Positions 1 to 6,558 of a stretch of 8,421 nt of DNA are shown here, in pieces (positions within the stretch are counted from its first letter, which is position 1; every line of letters starts with the position of its first letter). The stretch is from Anaerolineales bacterium UBA7227 (GTDB lineage: Bacteria > Chloroflexota > Anaerolineae > Anaerolineales > Villigracilaceae): NCBI GenBank assembly GCA_002473085.1, contig DKTP01000010.1, positions 1 to 8,421 on the forward strand, written 5' to 3'. Made by a program: the position numbers and the translations under genes. The notes under the pieces were generated by a model. That model saw nothing but the letters and a program-made list of their open reading frames with translations. It was not told the DNA's origin and did not search any database.

Positions 1-17
1 CGAAAGTAGAACTTTCG
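1..17. repeat. Perfect 7-bp inverted repeat at window edge
   Basis: CGAAAGT (1-7) and ACTTTCG (11-17) are exact reverse complements around a 3-base loop, AGA. It falls inside the still-open rluB frame. It could be a small palindromic repeat forming the end of that gene, or a hairpin just before its stop. It has no U-run within the window, so I do not call it a terminator. Confidence 0.5.
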
Positions 18-829
18 GATTCCCGCCTCCTCCGTTTCCCGCCCTCGGTCTTCCGCCCTCCGTCCCCCGTCTTTCGTCTGTTTTCCGTCTTCCGCCCTCC
101 GTCCCCCGTCTTTTCGGGATTCTTCAACTCCTCGACCTCTTCCTCGCTCAGGAACCGCCACGCGCGTGACTTGAGAGTTCCCAGCCGCAGCGAGCCGATC
201 CTTACCCGGACGATCCTCACCACGGGCAATCCCAACTGCGCGCAGATCTCGCGGATCTGACGTTTCCTCCCCTCGCCCATGACCACTTTGATCCACGCGC
301 CCTTCCCCTGCGGCTCCGAGAAAAAGACCCGCGCCGGCGCGGTCTTGTGACCGTCCTCCAGCACCACCCCGCGCCTCCACGCGGCCAACTGCTCCTCGTC
401 GGGACGGCGCGCCACCAGCACGCGGTACTCCTTCTCATGCCCATAGCGCGGATGCGTGAGACGGTTCGCCAGGTCGCCGTCGTTCGTCAGCAGGATGAGT
501 CCCTCGGATTCGAGGTCCAGCCGTCCCACAGGGTAGACGCGCTCGCGCACGTCCACGAGGTCAATCACCGTCTCGCGGTTGTCGTCGTCCTCGCGCTCCA
601 CCGTCGAAAGGACGAAGCGCGGCTTGTTCAGCGCGATATAGACGAGCCGTTCCGTCTTCGGGAGCGGCTTGCCGTCCAGCGTGATGCGGTCAACGGCCGG
701 GTCGGCCTTCTGTCCCAGTTCAGCGATCTTCCCGTTGACGCGCACGCGCTGCGCGACGATGAATTCTTCGCACGCGCGCCGCGAGCCGTAGCCCGCCTGC
801 GCGAGGATCTTTTGAATGCGTTCCTGCAT
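1..829 (-). CDS. rluB: RluB-type 23S rRNA pseudouridine synthase (3' end beyond window)
   Basis: Isomerises a uridine to pseudouridine in 23S rRNA (RluB/RsuA family, cytoplasmic). The frame begins at ATG 829-827 and stays open for 276 codons to the left edge, so the stop codon is not in the window. Residues 1-60 form an S4 RNA-binding domain (ERIQKILAQAGYGSRRACEE). Residues 62-235 form the synthase domain, with the family motif GRLDLESEGLILLTNDG at 102-118, where D105 is the expected catalytic aspartate. IALNKP, KEYRV and the late GEGRKRQIREIC motif (185-196) are also present. The family usually ends soon after the 'RAWRFLSEEE' region. Here a strongly basic, Gly-rich tail continues from about residue 236 and is coded by a DNA repeat. 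scpB lies one base upstream, so the two are surely co-transcribed; the AAAGG of its ribosome site lies inside the end of scpB. RsuA/RluE-type specificity cannot be excluded from sequence alone. Confidence 0.93.
   Translation of the reverse strand, partial: MQERIQKILAQAGYGSRRACEEFIVAQRVRVNGKIAELGQKADPAVDRITLDGKPLPKTERLVYIALNKPRFVLSTVEREDDDNRETVIDLVDVRERVYPVGRLDLESEGLILLTNDGDLANRLTHPRYGHEKEYRVLVARRPDEEQLAAWRRGVVLEDGHKTAPARVFFSEPQGKGAWIKVVMGEGRKRQIREICAQLGLPVVRIVRVRIGSLRLGTLKSRAWRFLSEEEVEELKNPEKTGDGGRKTENRRKTGDGGRKTEGGKRRRRESESSTF
48..113. repeat. Two-copy in-frame direct repeat, 39-bp period
   Basis: A 27-bp stretch at 48-74 recurs exactly at 87-113. The period is 39 bp, that is 13 codons, so each copy writes the same residues, KTGDGGRKTE, in the tail of the minus-strand synthase. 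The DNA is low in complexity, built from CCGTCTTCCG-like words with nearly pure pyrimidine on the plus strand (purine on the coding strand). It looks like an intergenic-type simple repeat captured by the reading frame. Confidence 0.8.
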
Positions 830-830
830 T

Positions 831-1391
831 TTAACCTTTCAGCAAGCCGACGTCCTGCTCGTCGCTCTCCTGCGGCAGTTCCAGCGCGGGCAGATCGCGG
901 ACGGAGTTGATGCCGAAGTGTTGCAAAAATTCGGGCGTGGTATTGTAGAGGATCGGACGCCCGGGTCCCTCGGCGCGGCCGGTCTCCTGGATGAGACCCT
1001 TCGCCAGCAGGCTCTTCATCATCCCGTCGCTGTTGACGCCGCGCACCGCGTCCACCTGCGGACGGGTGACGGGCTGTTGGTAGGCGATGATGGCGAGCGT
1101 CTCGAGCGCGGCGCGGCTCAGGCGCGTCGTGGCTTCGAGACCGAGGAAGCGCTCGACGAGGGACGCGAACTCGGGCGCGGTGGTCAACTGCACGCGTCCC
1201 GCGTGACGCTGCAAGCGAAGTCCGCGCGCCGCCAGCGACTCCTCCAGCGCGCGCAGTCCCTGCTCGATCTCGGTGGAGGTGGTCTCCAGCGCGGCGGCCA
1301 ATTGCGCGGGCAGGACGGGTTCCGCCGCCACGAACAAAAGCGCCTCGAGACGGATGGCGGTGGGGACAAGAGGGTTTTCAGAATCGGTCAT
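831..1391 (-). CDS. scpB: Segregation and condensation protein B (ScpB)
   Basis: ScpB is the winged-helix (kite) partner of SMC-ScpA condensin, which compacts and segregates the nascent chromosome. The 186-residue product matches the family's usual length. Residues 12-85 give the first winged helix (IRLEALLFVAAEPV). The signature second half is clear: ALETLAIIAYQQPVTRPQVD (95-114), RGVNSDGMMKSLL (117-129), and GRPILYNTTPEFLQHFGI (144-161). I chose ATG 1391-1389 because the alignable protein starts there and a GGAG lies 10 bp upstream (minus strand); the same frame extends to 1484, but that stretch overlaps palindromic DNA and does not resemble ScpB. TAA 833-831 is followed after one base by the rluB start. 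scpA, the usual upstream partner, is absent: the next gene on that side is divergent. Confidence 0.95.
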   Translation of the reverse strand: MTDSENPLVPTAIRLEALLFVAAEPVLPAQLAAALETTSTEIEQGLRALEESLAARGLRLQRHAGRVQLTTAPEFASLVERFLGLEATTRLSRAALETLAIIAYQQPVTRPQVDAVRGVNSDGMMKSLLAKGLIQETGRAEGPGRPILYNTTPEFLQHFGINSVRDLPALELPQESDEQDVGLLKG

Positions 1392-1459
1392 GCTATAATT
1401 GCTCCGTTGATTTTCAGAATTGAAAGTTCGGTAGTCGGTCGAAAGCGTGAGACGTTCTC

Positions 1460-1480
1460 CCCTGGCGGGCGGCGCCAGGG
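1460..1480. repeat. GC-rich perfect inverted repeat (8-bp arms)
   Basis: CCCTGGCG (1460-1467) pairs exactly with CGCCAGGG (1473-1480) around the loop GGCGG. There is no T-run on either side. It lies between divergent genes, so a terminator role is unlikely; a repeat-family hairpin or protein-binding dyad is more plausible. Confidence 0.6.
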
Positions 1481-1502
1481 ACATTCATGTTGCCCTTGAA
1501 AG

Positions 1503-1518
1503 GCAAGATAAATCTTGC
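1503..1518. repeat. 16-bp palindrome, operator-like
   Basis: GCAAGAT (1503-1509) and ATCTTGC (1512-1518) are exact complements separated by AA. The size and symmetry suit a dimeric regulator binding site, but no regulator is encoded nearby. It may simply be one more member of the local palindrome cluster. Confidence 0.45.
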
Positions 1519-1542
1519 GGCACTACTTCGTCAAACCTGATT

Positions 1543-1557
1543 TTTGCGCCGCGCAAA
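1543..1557. repeat. 15-bp perfect palindrome
   Basis: TTTGCGC (1543-1549) and GCGCAAA (1551-1557) are exact complements around one C. The loop is too short for a good RNA hairpin, so a DNA-level dyad or cruciform is likelier. Confidence 0.45.
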
Positions 1558-1562
1558 CCCAC

Positions 1563-1608
1563 GTAGTAACGACTTCAGTCGTTCCCCAGCGGTTGAAACC
1601 GCTACTAC
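1563..1608. repeat. REPIN/BIME-like double hairpin with GTAG ends
   Basis: Two small hairpins sit head to head: AACGAC-TTCA-GTCGTT (1568-1583) and AGCGGT-TGAA-ACCGCT (1588-1603), separated by CCCC. They are enclosed by GTAGTA (1563-1568) and TACTAC (1603-1608), which can pair to close a three-way junction. Read from either strand, each unit begins GTAG followed by a hairpin, which is the layout of REP sequences moved by RAYT (TnpA-REP) enzymes. I recall similar CGACTTCAGTCG / GGTTGAAACC repeats scattered through environmental bacterial genomes, but the copy number here cannot be seen from one window. Confidence 0.6.
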
Positions 1609-1624
1609 ACGGGAAGAATTATCT

Positions 1625-1653
1625 TTGACACGCTAGTGCTGCGTAAGGTAAGT
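1625..1653 (+). promoter_or_regulatory. Possible promoter for the lipoprotein pair
   Basis: A perfect TTGACA (-35) lies at 1625-1630. At 17-18 bp spacing the candidate -10 hexamers (GTAAGT or TAAGTC, from 1648/1649) match poorly, so only half of the promoter is convincing. The start codon at 1662 would be almost at the transcript start. Weak call. Confidence 0.25.
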
Positions 1654-1661
1654 CAGTAAAT

Positions 1662-2225
1662 ATGAACAAAAAACAAGTCCTTCTAACTTCTGCCATCGCG
1701 CTGGCGCTTACACTGGCTTGCACGATCTTCGTCGGCGGGCCAGACTATCCGCAGCCGCCCATCCCCATTTCGCCCGAGGCGATCACCTCCCTGCAAGAGG
1801 AGGTCAAAGCGGCGGCGTTGGCAGGCGCGGCCAGCGGCGAAATCACGCTAAAAATGAGCGAGGTGCAGCTTACCTCGTATCTGGCCTACAAACTGCTGCA
1901 AAACCCTTCGCTCAAGATTACCTTTCCGCAAGTCCTGCTGCGCGACGGCCAGATGCGCATCATCGGGAGGACCCAGCGAGGCTACTTCACCGCCAACATC
2001 GGCATTACGCTGGCGGTCGGCGCGGACGAGACGGGTCAGCCCAAACTCCAACTCGTCGAGGCCGACTTCGGCCCCTTCCCCCTCCCCGACGGCTTGAACA
2101 AAGCCATCACCGCCATCATCGAAGAAGCCTACACCGGCGCGCTCGGCCCGGTGGCCACCGGCTTCCGCATCACGTCCATTTCCATCGCCGACGGGACGAT
2201 GACCGTCGTGGGGAAAATCCGTTAG
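1662..2225 (+). CDS. Small secreted lipoprotein, LmeA/YpmS-like
   Basis: A 187-residue exported lipoprotein of unproven function. Residues 3-19 form a signal peptide (KKQVLLTSAIALALTLA), and the lipobox TLAC places the lipidated cysteine at C20, so the mature protein should be anchored outside the cytoplasmic membrane. A short Pro-rich stretch (29-37) leads into an alpha/beta domain: a helix rich in Ala and Glu (43-58), 'ITLKMSEVQLTSYLAYKL', a strand pair around 'VLLRDGQMRIIG', then 'FGPFPLPDGLNKAI' and a final 'ITSISIADGTMTVVGK'. This order (T-L-E-LT, a dG-x-L strand, lG-x-lPlP, final itsi-i-dG-ltv-G) resembles DUF2140/YpmS and DUF2993/LmeA lipid-interacting domains. That is a by-eye comparison, not a search result. 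The 33-bp gap to the next lipoprotein gene suggests an operon. The ribosome site is weak: AAGG lies 13 bp before ATG. Confidence 0.85.
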   Translation: MNKKQVLLTSAIALALTLACTIFVGGPDYPQPPIPISPEAITSLQEEVKAAALAGAASGEITLKMSEVQLTSYLAYKLLQNPSLKITFPQVLLRDGQMRIIGRTQRGYFTANIGITLAVGADETGQPKLQLVEADFGPFPLPDGLNKAITAIIEEAYTGALGPVATGFRITSISIADGTMTVVGKIR

Positions 2226-2258
2226 CGGACGGATTATACCAAAGCGACCCGCGTGACG

Positions 2259-3842
2259 ATGAAAATCCGCTTCACCCTGACGTTCTGCCTGCTCGCTGTT
2301 ATCCTGACAGGCTGCCGCTCCCCGCAGTTGGGCGGAAACCTGTCAGTGACGGTTAAAGCCGACGGAGCCGCGACCCGGCTCGAGGTCCAGACCGGGACGA
2401 CGGCGGCGCAGGCGCTCGAGCAGGCGGAAGTCCTCGTCGGCAGTCTGGATATCGTCGAGCCGCCGCTTTACACCGTCCTCAACGACGGCGACGAGGTGCG
2501 CGTGACGCGCGTCGCCGAGACGTTCGTCACCGAGCAGGCAGAGATCCCGTTCGAGAAGCGGATCGCGCGCAGCGAGGCCGTGCCGGAAGGCGAGACGCGC
2601 CTGCTGACGCCCGGGCAAAACGGGCTGCAGGAATTGACCTGGCGCGTGTTGACCGAAGACGGCGAGGAAACCAGCCGCACCGTGGTGAAGACGGTCGTCC
2701 TTAAGGAGGCCGTCGCCGAGATCACGATGGTCGGCGCGCAGTCCGCGTTCGCGCCGCTGCCGATCCCCGGCAGGCTGGCGCTACTGGCGGGCGGGAGCGC
2801 CTGGATCATGGAAGGGACGACCGGCATCCGCAAACCGCTCGTCGCCACCGGCGATTTGGACGGGCGCGTGTTCGCGCTTTCGTCCAAAGGCGATTACCTG
2901 CTCTACACGCGAAAATCGCAGAAGCCGCCGTCCCAGCAGATCAACACGCTGTGGGTCGTCCGCACGAACGGACAGTCTTCTCCGCAGCAGGTGAGCGGCG
3001 CGGCCAACATCGTCCACTTTGCAGGCTGGGCGCCGACCACCACGCCCAAGTTCGCCTATTCCACCGTGGAGCCGCGTCCCGCCGCGCCCGGCTGGCAGGC
3101 AAACAACGACCTTTACATCGTCACTATGGCGGGCAGCCTTCCCAACTCGCCGCACAAGATCATCGAAGCCAACAGCGGCGGACTCTACGGCTGGTGGGGA
3201 ATGTCCTACGCCTGGGGCAGCGACGGACGCCTCGTCTATGTCCGTCCCGAGGAAATGGGCATCGTGGACCAGGAGACCGGCCTGCTCCGCCCGATGCTGG
3301 ACATCACGCCCCTGCAAACCAACAGCGACTGGGCCTGGATTCCCCCGCTGGGATGGAGTCCCGAAGCGCGGACGATCTACATCGTCACCCACGCGCCCGC
3401 GCCCGCCCCGTTGACCGCGGAGGGCTCGCCCTACTTCGACCTGACCGCCGTCTCGATGATCAACGACGCGACGGCGCGCATGGCGCAGAACGTCGGCATG
3501 TTCGCCTATCCGTCCGCCTCGCCCGTGCGAATGAGCGGGAAGGAGCGGAGTTTCCAGGTGGCGTACCTGCAAGCCATCTTCCCCGACCAGAGCGAGACCA
3601 GCCGCTATCGCGTGGCCGTGATGGACCGCGACGGCTCGGAGCGCCGCGTCCTCTTTCCGCCCGCCGATTCGGTGGGACTCGAACCGCAGGTCGTGGCCTG
3701 GGCGCCTCAGCCGCTCGAAGGTCAGGTCGGAGACTTCTTCGCGGTCGTCTATCTGGGCAACCTGTGGCTGGTCGACTCGGGAAGCGGACAGGCCTTCCAG
3801 GTGACGAACGACGGGATGCTGGCGAAGATCGATTGGAAGTAG
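2259..3842 (+). CDS. DUF348-G5-beta-propeller lipoprotein
   Basis: A 527-residue cell-surface lipoprotein. Residues 1-18 are a signal peptide, and the lipobox LTGC gives the lipidated C19. Residues 28-87 look like the ubiquitin-like DUF348 domain (TVKADG, then [11 protein letters not shown], ending [12 protein letters not shown]). Residues 88-160 form a G5 domain: [19 protein letters not shown], then [10 protein letters not shown] and [19 protein letters not shown]. From about 170 to the end, repeated strands of the type 'LLYTRK', 'LYIVTMAG', 'LVYVRPE', 'IYIVTH', '[10 protein letters not shown]' indicate a TolB/WD40-like propeller. G5 domains bind cell-wall or biofilm sugars and are usual in YabE/Rpf-like enzymes; here no hydrolase follows, so a binding or sensing role is inferred. 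I chose ATG 2259 over the in-frame GTG at 2253 because it starts a standard charged-then-hydrophobic signal peptide. It ends TAG-adjacent to the repeat stretch at 3843. Confidence 0.88.
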   Translation: MKIRFTLTFCLLAVILTGCRSPQLGGNLSVTVKADGAATRLEVQTGTTAAQALEQAEVLVGSLDIVEPPLYTVLNDGDEVRVTRVAETFVTEQAEIPFEKRIARSEAVPEGETRLLTPGQNGLQELTWRVLTEDGEETSRTVVKTVVLKEAVAEITMVGAQSAFAPLPIPGRLALLAGGSAWIMEGTTGIRKPLVATGDLDGRVFALSSKGDYLLYTRKSQKPPSQQINTLWVVRTNGQSSPQQVSGAANIVHFAGWAPTTTPKFAYSTVEPRPAAPGWQANNDLYIVTMAGSLPNSPHKIIEANSGGLYGWWGMSYAWGSDGRLVYVRPEEMGIVDQETGLLRPMLDITPLQTNSDWAWIPPLGWSPEARTIYIVTHAPAPAPLTAEGSPYFDLTAVSMINDATARMAQNVGMFAYPSASPVRMSGKERSFQVAYLQAIFPDQSETSRYRVAVMDRDGSERRVLFPPADSVGLEPQVVAWAPQPLEGQVGDFFAVVYLGNLWLVDSGSGQAFQVTNDGMLAKIDWK

Positions 3843-3895
3843 TTAGCCGCGAAGCGCGGAGGTCGTTAACCGCGAAGCACGCCACGAGCGCGAAG
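3843..3895. repeat. Degenerate CGAAG-type intergenic repeat
   Basis: TTAGCCGCGAAGC (3843-3855) recurs with one mismatch as TTAACCGCGAAGC (3866-3878), followed by a further GCGCGAAG. CCGCG-AAG-CGCGG at 3847-3859 can fold as a small hairpin. It resembles the widespread 'TTAACCRCGAAG…CGAAG' family of short tandem intergenic repeats that I recall from many environmental bacteria. It lies directly after one gene and before the next. Confidence 0.5.
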
Positions 3896-3934
3896 AGAAA
3901 AACCGACGCCAAAAATTCAAGAAAAGGAAACTTC

Positions 3935-4890
<956 letters not shown>

Positions 4891-4894
<4 letters not shown>

Positions 4895-5343
4895 GTCATA
4901 TTTTTAACGACGCGACCGAACGCGTCCGCTTCGTCAAGTTTGCCGCCGTCGGCGCGATCGGCACGGTGGTGGACTTTGGCGTTTTCAATTTTCTGAACCT
5001 CGTCGCGGGGCTGGCGCCCGTCTTCTCGCAGGCGATCTCCTTCACGGTGGCCGTGGTCAACAACTTCCTATGGAACCGCCACTGGACCTATCCCGATTCG
5101 CGCGGCAAGGCCGTGCATCACCAGATGGCATCGTTCGGGTTGATCAACGTGGTAGGGCTGCTCATCCGCACGCCGATCATCGGGACGATGGAGGGGCCGC
5201 TCGGAGATTGGGCCGCGCGGCTGGGAGTTCAGGCGAAGACCGCCGTCATCATCGGTCACAACGCCGCGCTGGCGCTCGCCATCGGCATCGTCATGTTGTG
5301 GAACTATTTCGCCAACCGCTATTGGACGTATAATGACGTTTGA
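4891..5343 (+). CDS. GtrA family four-helix membrane protein
   Basis: A 150-residue GtrA-like integral membrane protein. Members of this family are thought to help move lipid-linked sugars across the membrane for O-antigen, teichoic acid or arabinogalactan glycosylation. Four hydrophobic segments lie at about 14-38, 43-62, 79-98 and 115-140. The family motifs are clear: [20 protein letters not shown] (14-33), [13 protein letters not shown] (55-67) and the echo [11 protein letters not shown] at the end (137-147). The start overlaps the stop of the sugar-nucleotide enzyme by 4 bp, so the pair is likely made at matched levels, and the sugar handled may derive from that enzyme. The substrate cannot be read from sequence. 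Confidence 0.93.
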
Positions 5344-5735
5344 TGAGCCGCGAAAATTCCCCCACCATCCGCCGCCTGATCCCCATCTATAACTCGAAGG
5401 GCGACGCCGAGGCGTTCCTGCTGTACCCGCACCTGTTCAACCGCGTCGGGGAATGGATCGGCTGGGTGACGCCGCGTCGGGACGTCTACTCTGCGCTGGG
5501 TTACTACGTCGGATATTTGACCGACGAGCCGCGCATCCTCCGCAAGCGGGCGACGTTCACGCTCATGCCTCGACTTCAGCCGCCCGCGCCTCCGAGGAGA
5601 ATTTCCCCGCCCGCGACGGTCCCGCTCGCGCCGATGATGAGGGAGATCACCTACAGCGTCATTGACGTCCTGCTCGAGGAGCCAGAGCGACTCCACACGC
5701 TGGACCGGGGCGAGTTGAGGGAAGACCTGGATTAA
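5343..5735 (+). CDS. Small protein, probable 4-fold beta flower domain with Pro-rich linker
   Basis: A 130-residue protein without a signal peptide or membrane segment. Residues 13-67 (PIYNSKGDAEAFLLYPHLF, then GEWIGWVTP, VYSALGYYVGYLTDEPRILR) resemble the small '4-fold beta flower' domain, whose repeats read 'lYd..G..v.y' and 'G..vGwi..g.vy...G..vGf'. I infer this from pattern memory only. Residues 77-97 are very Pro-rich (PPAPP, ISPPATVP), and an acidic amphipathic tail (LLEEPERLHTLDRGELREDL) ends the protein. Its start is fused to the GtrA stop as TGATG (1-bp overlap), implying coupled translation; a TTG three bases upstream is a less likely start. No function is known. Confidence 0.8.
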   Translation: MSRENSPTIRRLIPIYNSKGDAEAFLLYPHLFNRVGEWIGWVTPRRDVYSALGYYVGYLTDEPRILRKRATFTLMPRLQPPAPPRRISPPATVPLAPMMREITYSVIDVLLEEPERLHTLDRGELREDLD

Positions 5736-5757
5736 AACCGACCGCAAGGACAGACCC

Positions 5758-6231
5758 ATGACCGAACTTTCTCCCAAACCCATCCGCGCCTCGCGCATCA
5801 GCATCGCGCAGATGATGCAGCCCGAACACGCCAACAACCTCGGCAACGTCCACGGCGGCTGGATCATGAAACTGGTGGACGAGGCGGGCGCGCTGGCCTG
5901 CATGCGTCACGCCCAGCGCCGCGTGGTGACCGTCGCCATCGACTCGATGTCCTTTCGCCATCCCATCAAGACCAGCGACCTGGTGATCCTGAACGCGGAG
6001 GTGAGTTACACGGGCAGCACGTCCATGGAGGCGGAGGTGCAGGTCATCGCGGAGAATCCCATCACGGGACAGCGCTGGCAGACGAACACGGCCTATCTCG
6101 TCTACGTGGCGCTCGACGACGAGGGCAAACCCGTCGCCGTCCCGCCCATCCTTGCCGAGACAATTGACGAGGAGCGGAAGATGACCGAGGCCAAAGAGCG
6201 CCAGGCGCGGCGGCTAGAGGCGAGGAGGTAA
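5758..6231 (+). CDS. Hotdog-fold acyl-CoA thioesterase (YciA/BFIT type)
   Basis: Hydrolyses acyl-CoA to free fatty acid and CoA in the cytoplasm; chain-length preference is unknown. The 157-residue product has the single hotdog domain at about 12-120. NNLGNVHGGWIMKLVDEAGA (26-45) is the substrate-site helix, with N27, H32-G33-G34 and acidic D41 in the places where this class keeps its catalytic residues. VTVAIDSMSFRHPIKTSDLV (57-76) and VSYTGSTSMEAEVQV (82-96) are the following strands. The C-terminal tail is charged (EERKMTEAKERQARRLEARR) and probably helical. ATG 5758 has AAGGA 7 bp upstream. It follows the preceding gene by 22 bp, so it may be the last gene of the same transcript, though its role looks unrelated to glycans. 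Confidence 0.92.
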   Translation: MTELSPKPIRASRISIAQMMQPEHANNLGNVHGGWIMKLVDEAGALACMRHAQRRVVTVAIDSMSFRHPIKTSDLVILNAEVSYTGSTSMEAEVQVIAENPITGQRWQTNTAYLVYVALDDEGKPVAVPPILAETIDEERKMTEAKERQARRLEARR

Positions 6232-6235
6232 CTGA

Positions 6236-6397
6236 GGCTGGCGTCCGCGCTATTTTCTTTTTGGGCGAAGTGTGTATAATGGGCGGAAAGTTAAAATTGG
6301 CAGATTATGCAGAGCGCGTGTTCTGGATAACGTGCGCCTTCAAGATGAATTGGAAGAAAAAAGACGGCAAAGGATCCGTCAGAACTTGAAGGTTTAA
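6236..6397 (+). pseudogene. Possible remnant of a signalling protein (open frame ending TAA)
   Basis: The frame is open from 6236, with GTG at 6272 as a possible start (41 residues), and stops at TAA 6395-6397. Its last part reads VLDNVRLQDELEEKRRQ followed by RIRQNLKV, a charged helix much like the linkers that follow GAF or PAS domains in adenylate cyclase and GGDEF proteins ('…ENARLYEEL…RIRxN…'). No such domain precedes or follows it, there is no good ribosome site, and TATAAT at 6275-6280 lies within it. It could be a decayed gene end, a tiny real gene, or chance. Confidence 0.3.
6337..6392 (+). other. Dyad with nested hairpin
   Basis: CCTTCAAG (6337-6344) and CTTGAAGG (6385-6392) are exact complements 40 bases apart. 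Inside, GACGG (6363-6367) pairs with CCGTC (6376-6380). It could be a structured leader or small RNA element, but part of it coincides with the possible coding remnant. Confidence 0.3.
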
Positions 6398-6488
6398 GCA
6401 AAGAAATTAATTTATGTCCAAAGCGCGACTACCGATAAACAGCAGCATCAAGGATAGCAGGCGGGCAGATTGAAAATCCGTGCGCTCC

Positions 6489-6518
6489 GTGAAATCCGCG
6501 TCCAAAAAGAATGATAAT
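6489..6518 (+). promoter_or_regulatory. Candidate promoter of the diguanylate cyclase gene
   Basis: GATAAT at 6513-6518 differs by one base from the -10 consensus, and GTGAAA at 6489-6494 is a 4/6 match to -35 at 18-bp spacing. The start codon lies about 40 bp beyond the -10. CCGCGTCCAA occurs on both sides (6496-6505 and 6523-6532), which might be an operator pair or a leftover of a short repeat. Confidence 0.35.
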
Positions 6519-6558
6519 ATAACCGCGTCCAACCGCAAAAAGGCCTCGTACCTGCAAC

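Larger units (their letters stand above)
1392..1661. other. Divergent intergenic region, 270 bp, palindrome-rich
   Basis: No gene is seen between the divergent starts of scpB and the lipoprotein gene. The region must carry promoters for both directions. It also holds four inverted repeats, listed separately, all between 1460 and 1608. The TATAAT at 1393-1398 (plus strand), two bases from the scpB start, has no good -35 element in front of it and is probably fortuitous. Confidence 0.7.
6232..6558. other. Intergenic region, 327 bp, lower GC
   Basis: There is no full gene here, and the stretch is visibly more A/T-rich than its neighbours. It holds a short open frame that may be a gene remnant (6236-6397), a dyad at 6337-6392, and a candidate promoter before the diguanylate cyclase. 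I looked for a c-di-GMP riboswitch because of the downstream gene and did not recognise its conserved core. No clear terminator follows the thioesterase. Confidence 0.6.

Noticed and set aside
1..113. CRISPR array in the left-edge repeats
   Set aside because: Only two copies, with a 12-bp low-complexity separation, all inside a coding frame.
1393..1398. TATAAT as a plus-strand promoter
   Set aside because: It has no -35 at suitable spacing and would give a leader of over 250 bases; it lies at the scpB start codon.
831..1484. Longer ScpB with 31 extra N-terminal residues from 1484
   Set aside because: The extension crosses the 1460-1480 palindrome, lacks ScpB similarity, and the ATG at 1391 has its own GGAG site.
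347..1499. Long plus-strand open frames opposite the left arm (347-910 and 816-1499)
   Set aside because: They are antisense to clear scpB and rluB genes, have Arg/His-rich translations of no family and reflect high GC content.
2951..3934. Plus-strand open frame running from 2951 into the sugar enzyme as one 647-residue protein
   Set aside because: Before 3935 it is the wrong frame of the propeller lipoprotein and is Arg-rich with no fold; the Rossmann motif begins at the ATG at 3935.
6232..6558. c-di-GMP riboswitch upstream of the GGDEF gene
   Set aside because: I could not find the conserved core or the tetraloop-receptor arrangement; only unrelated dyads are present.
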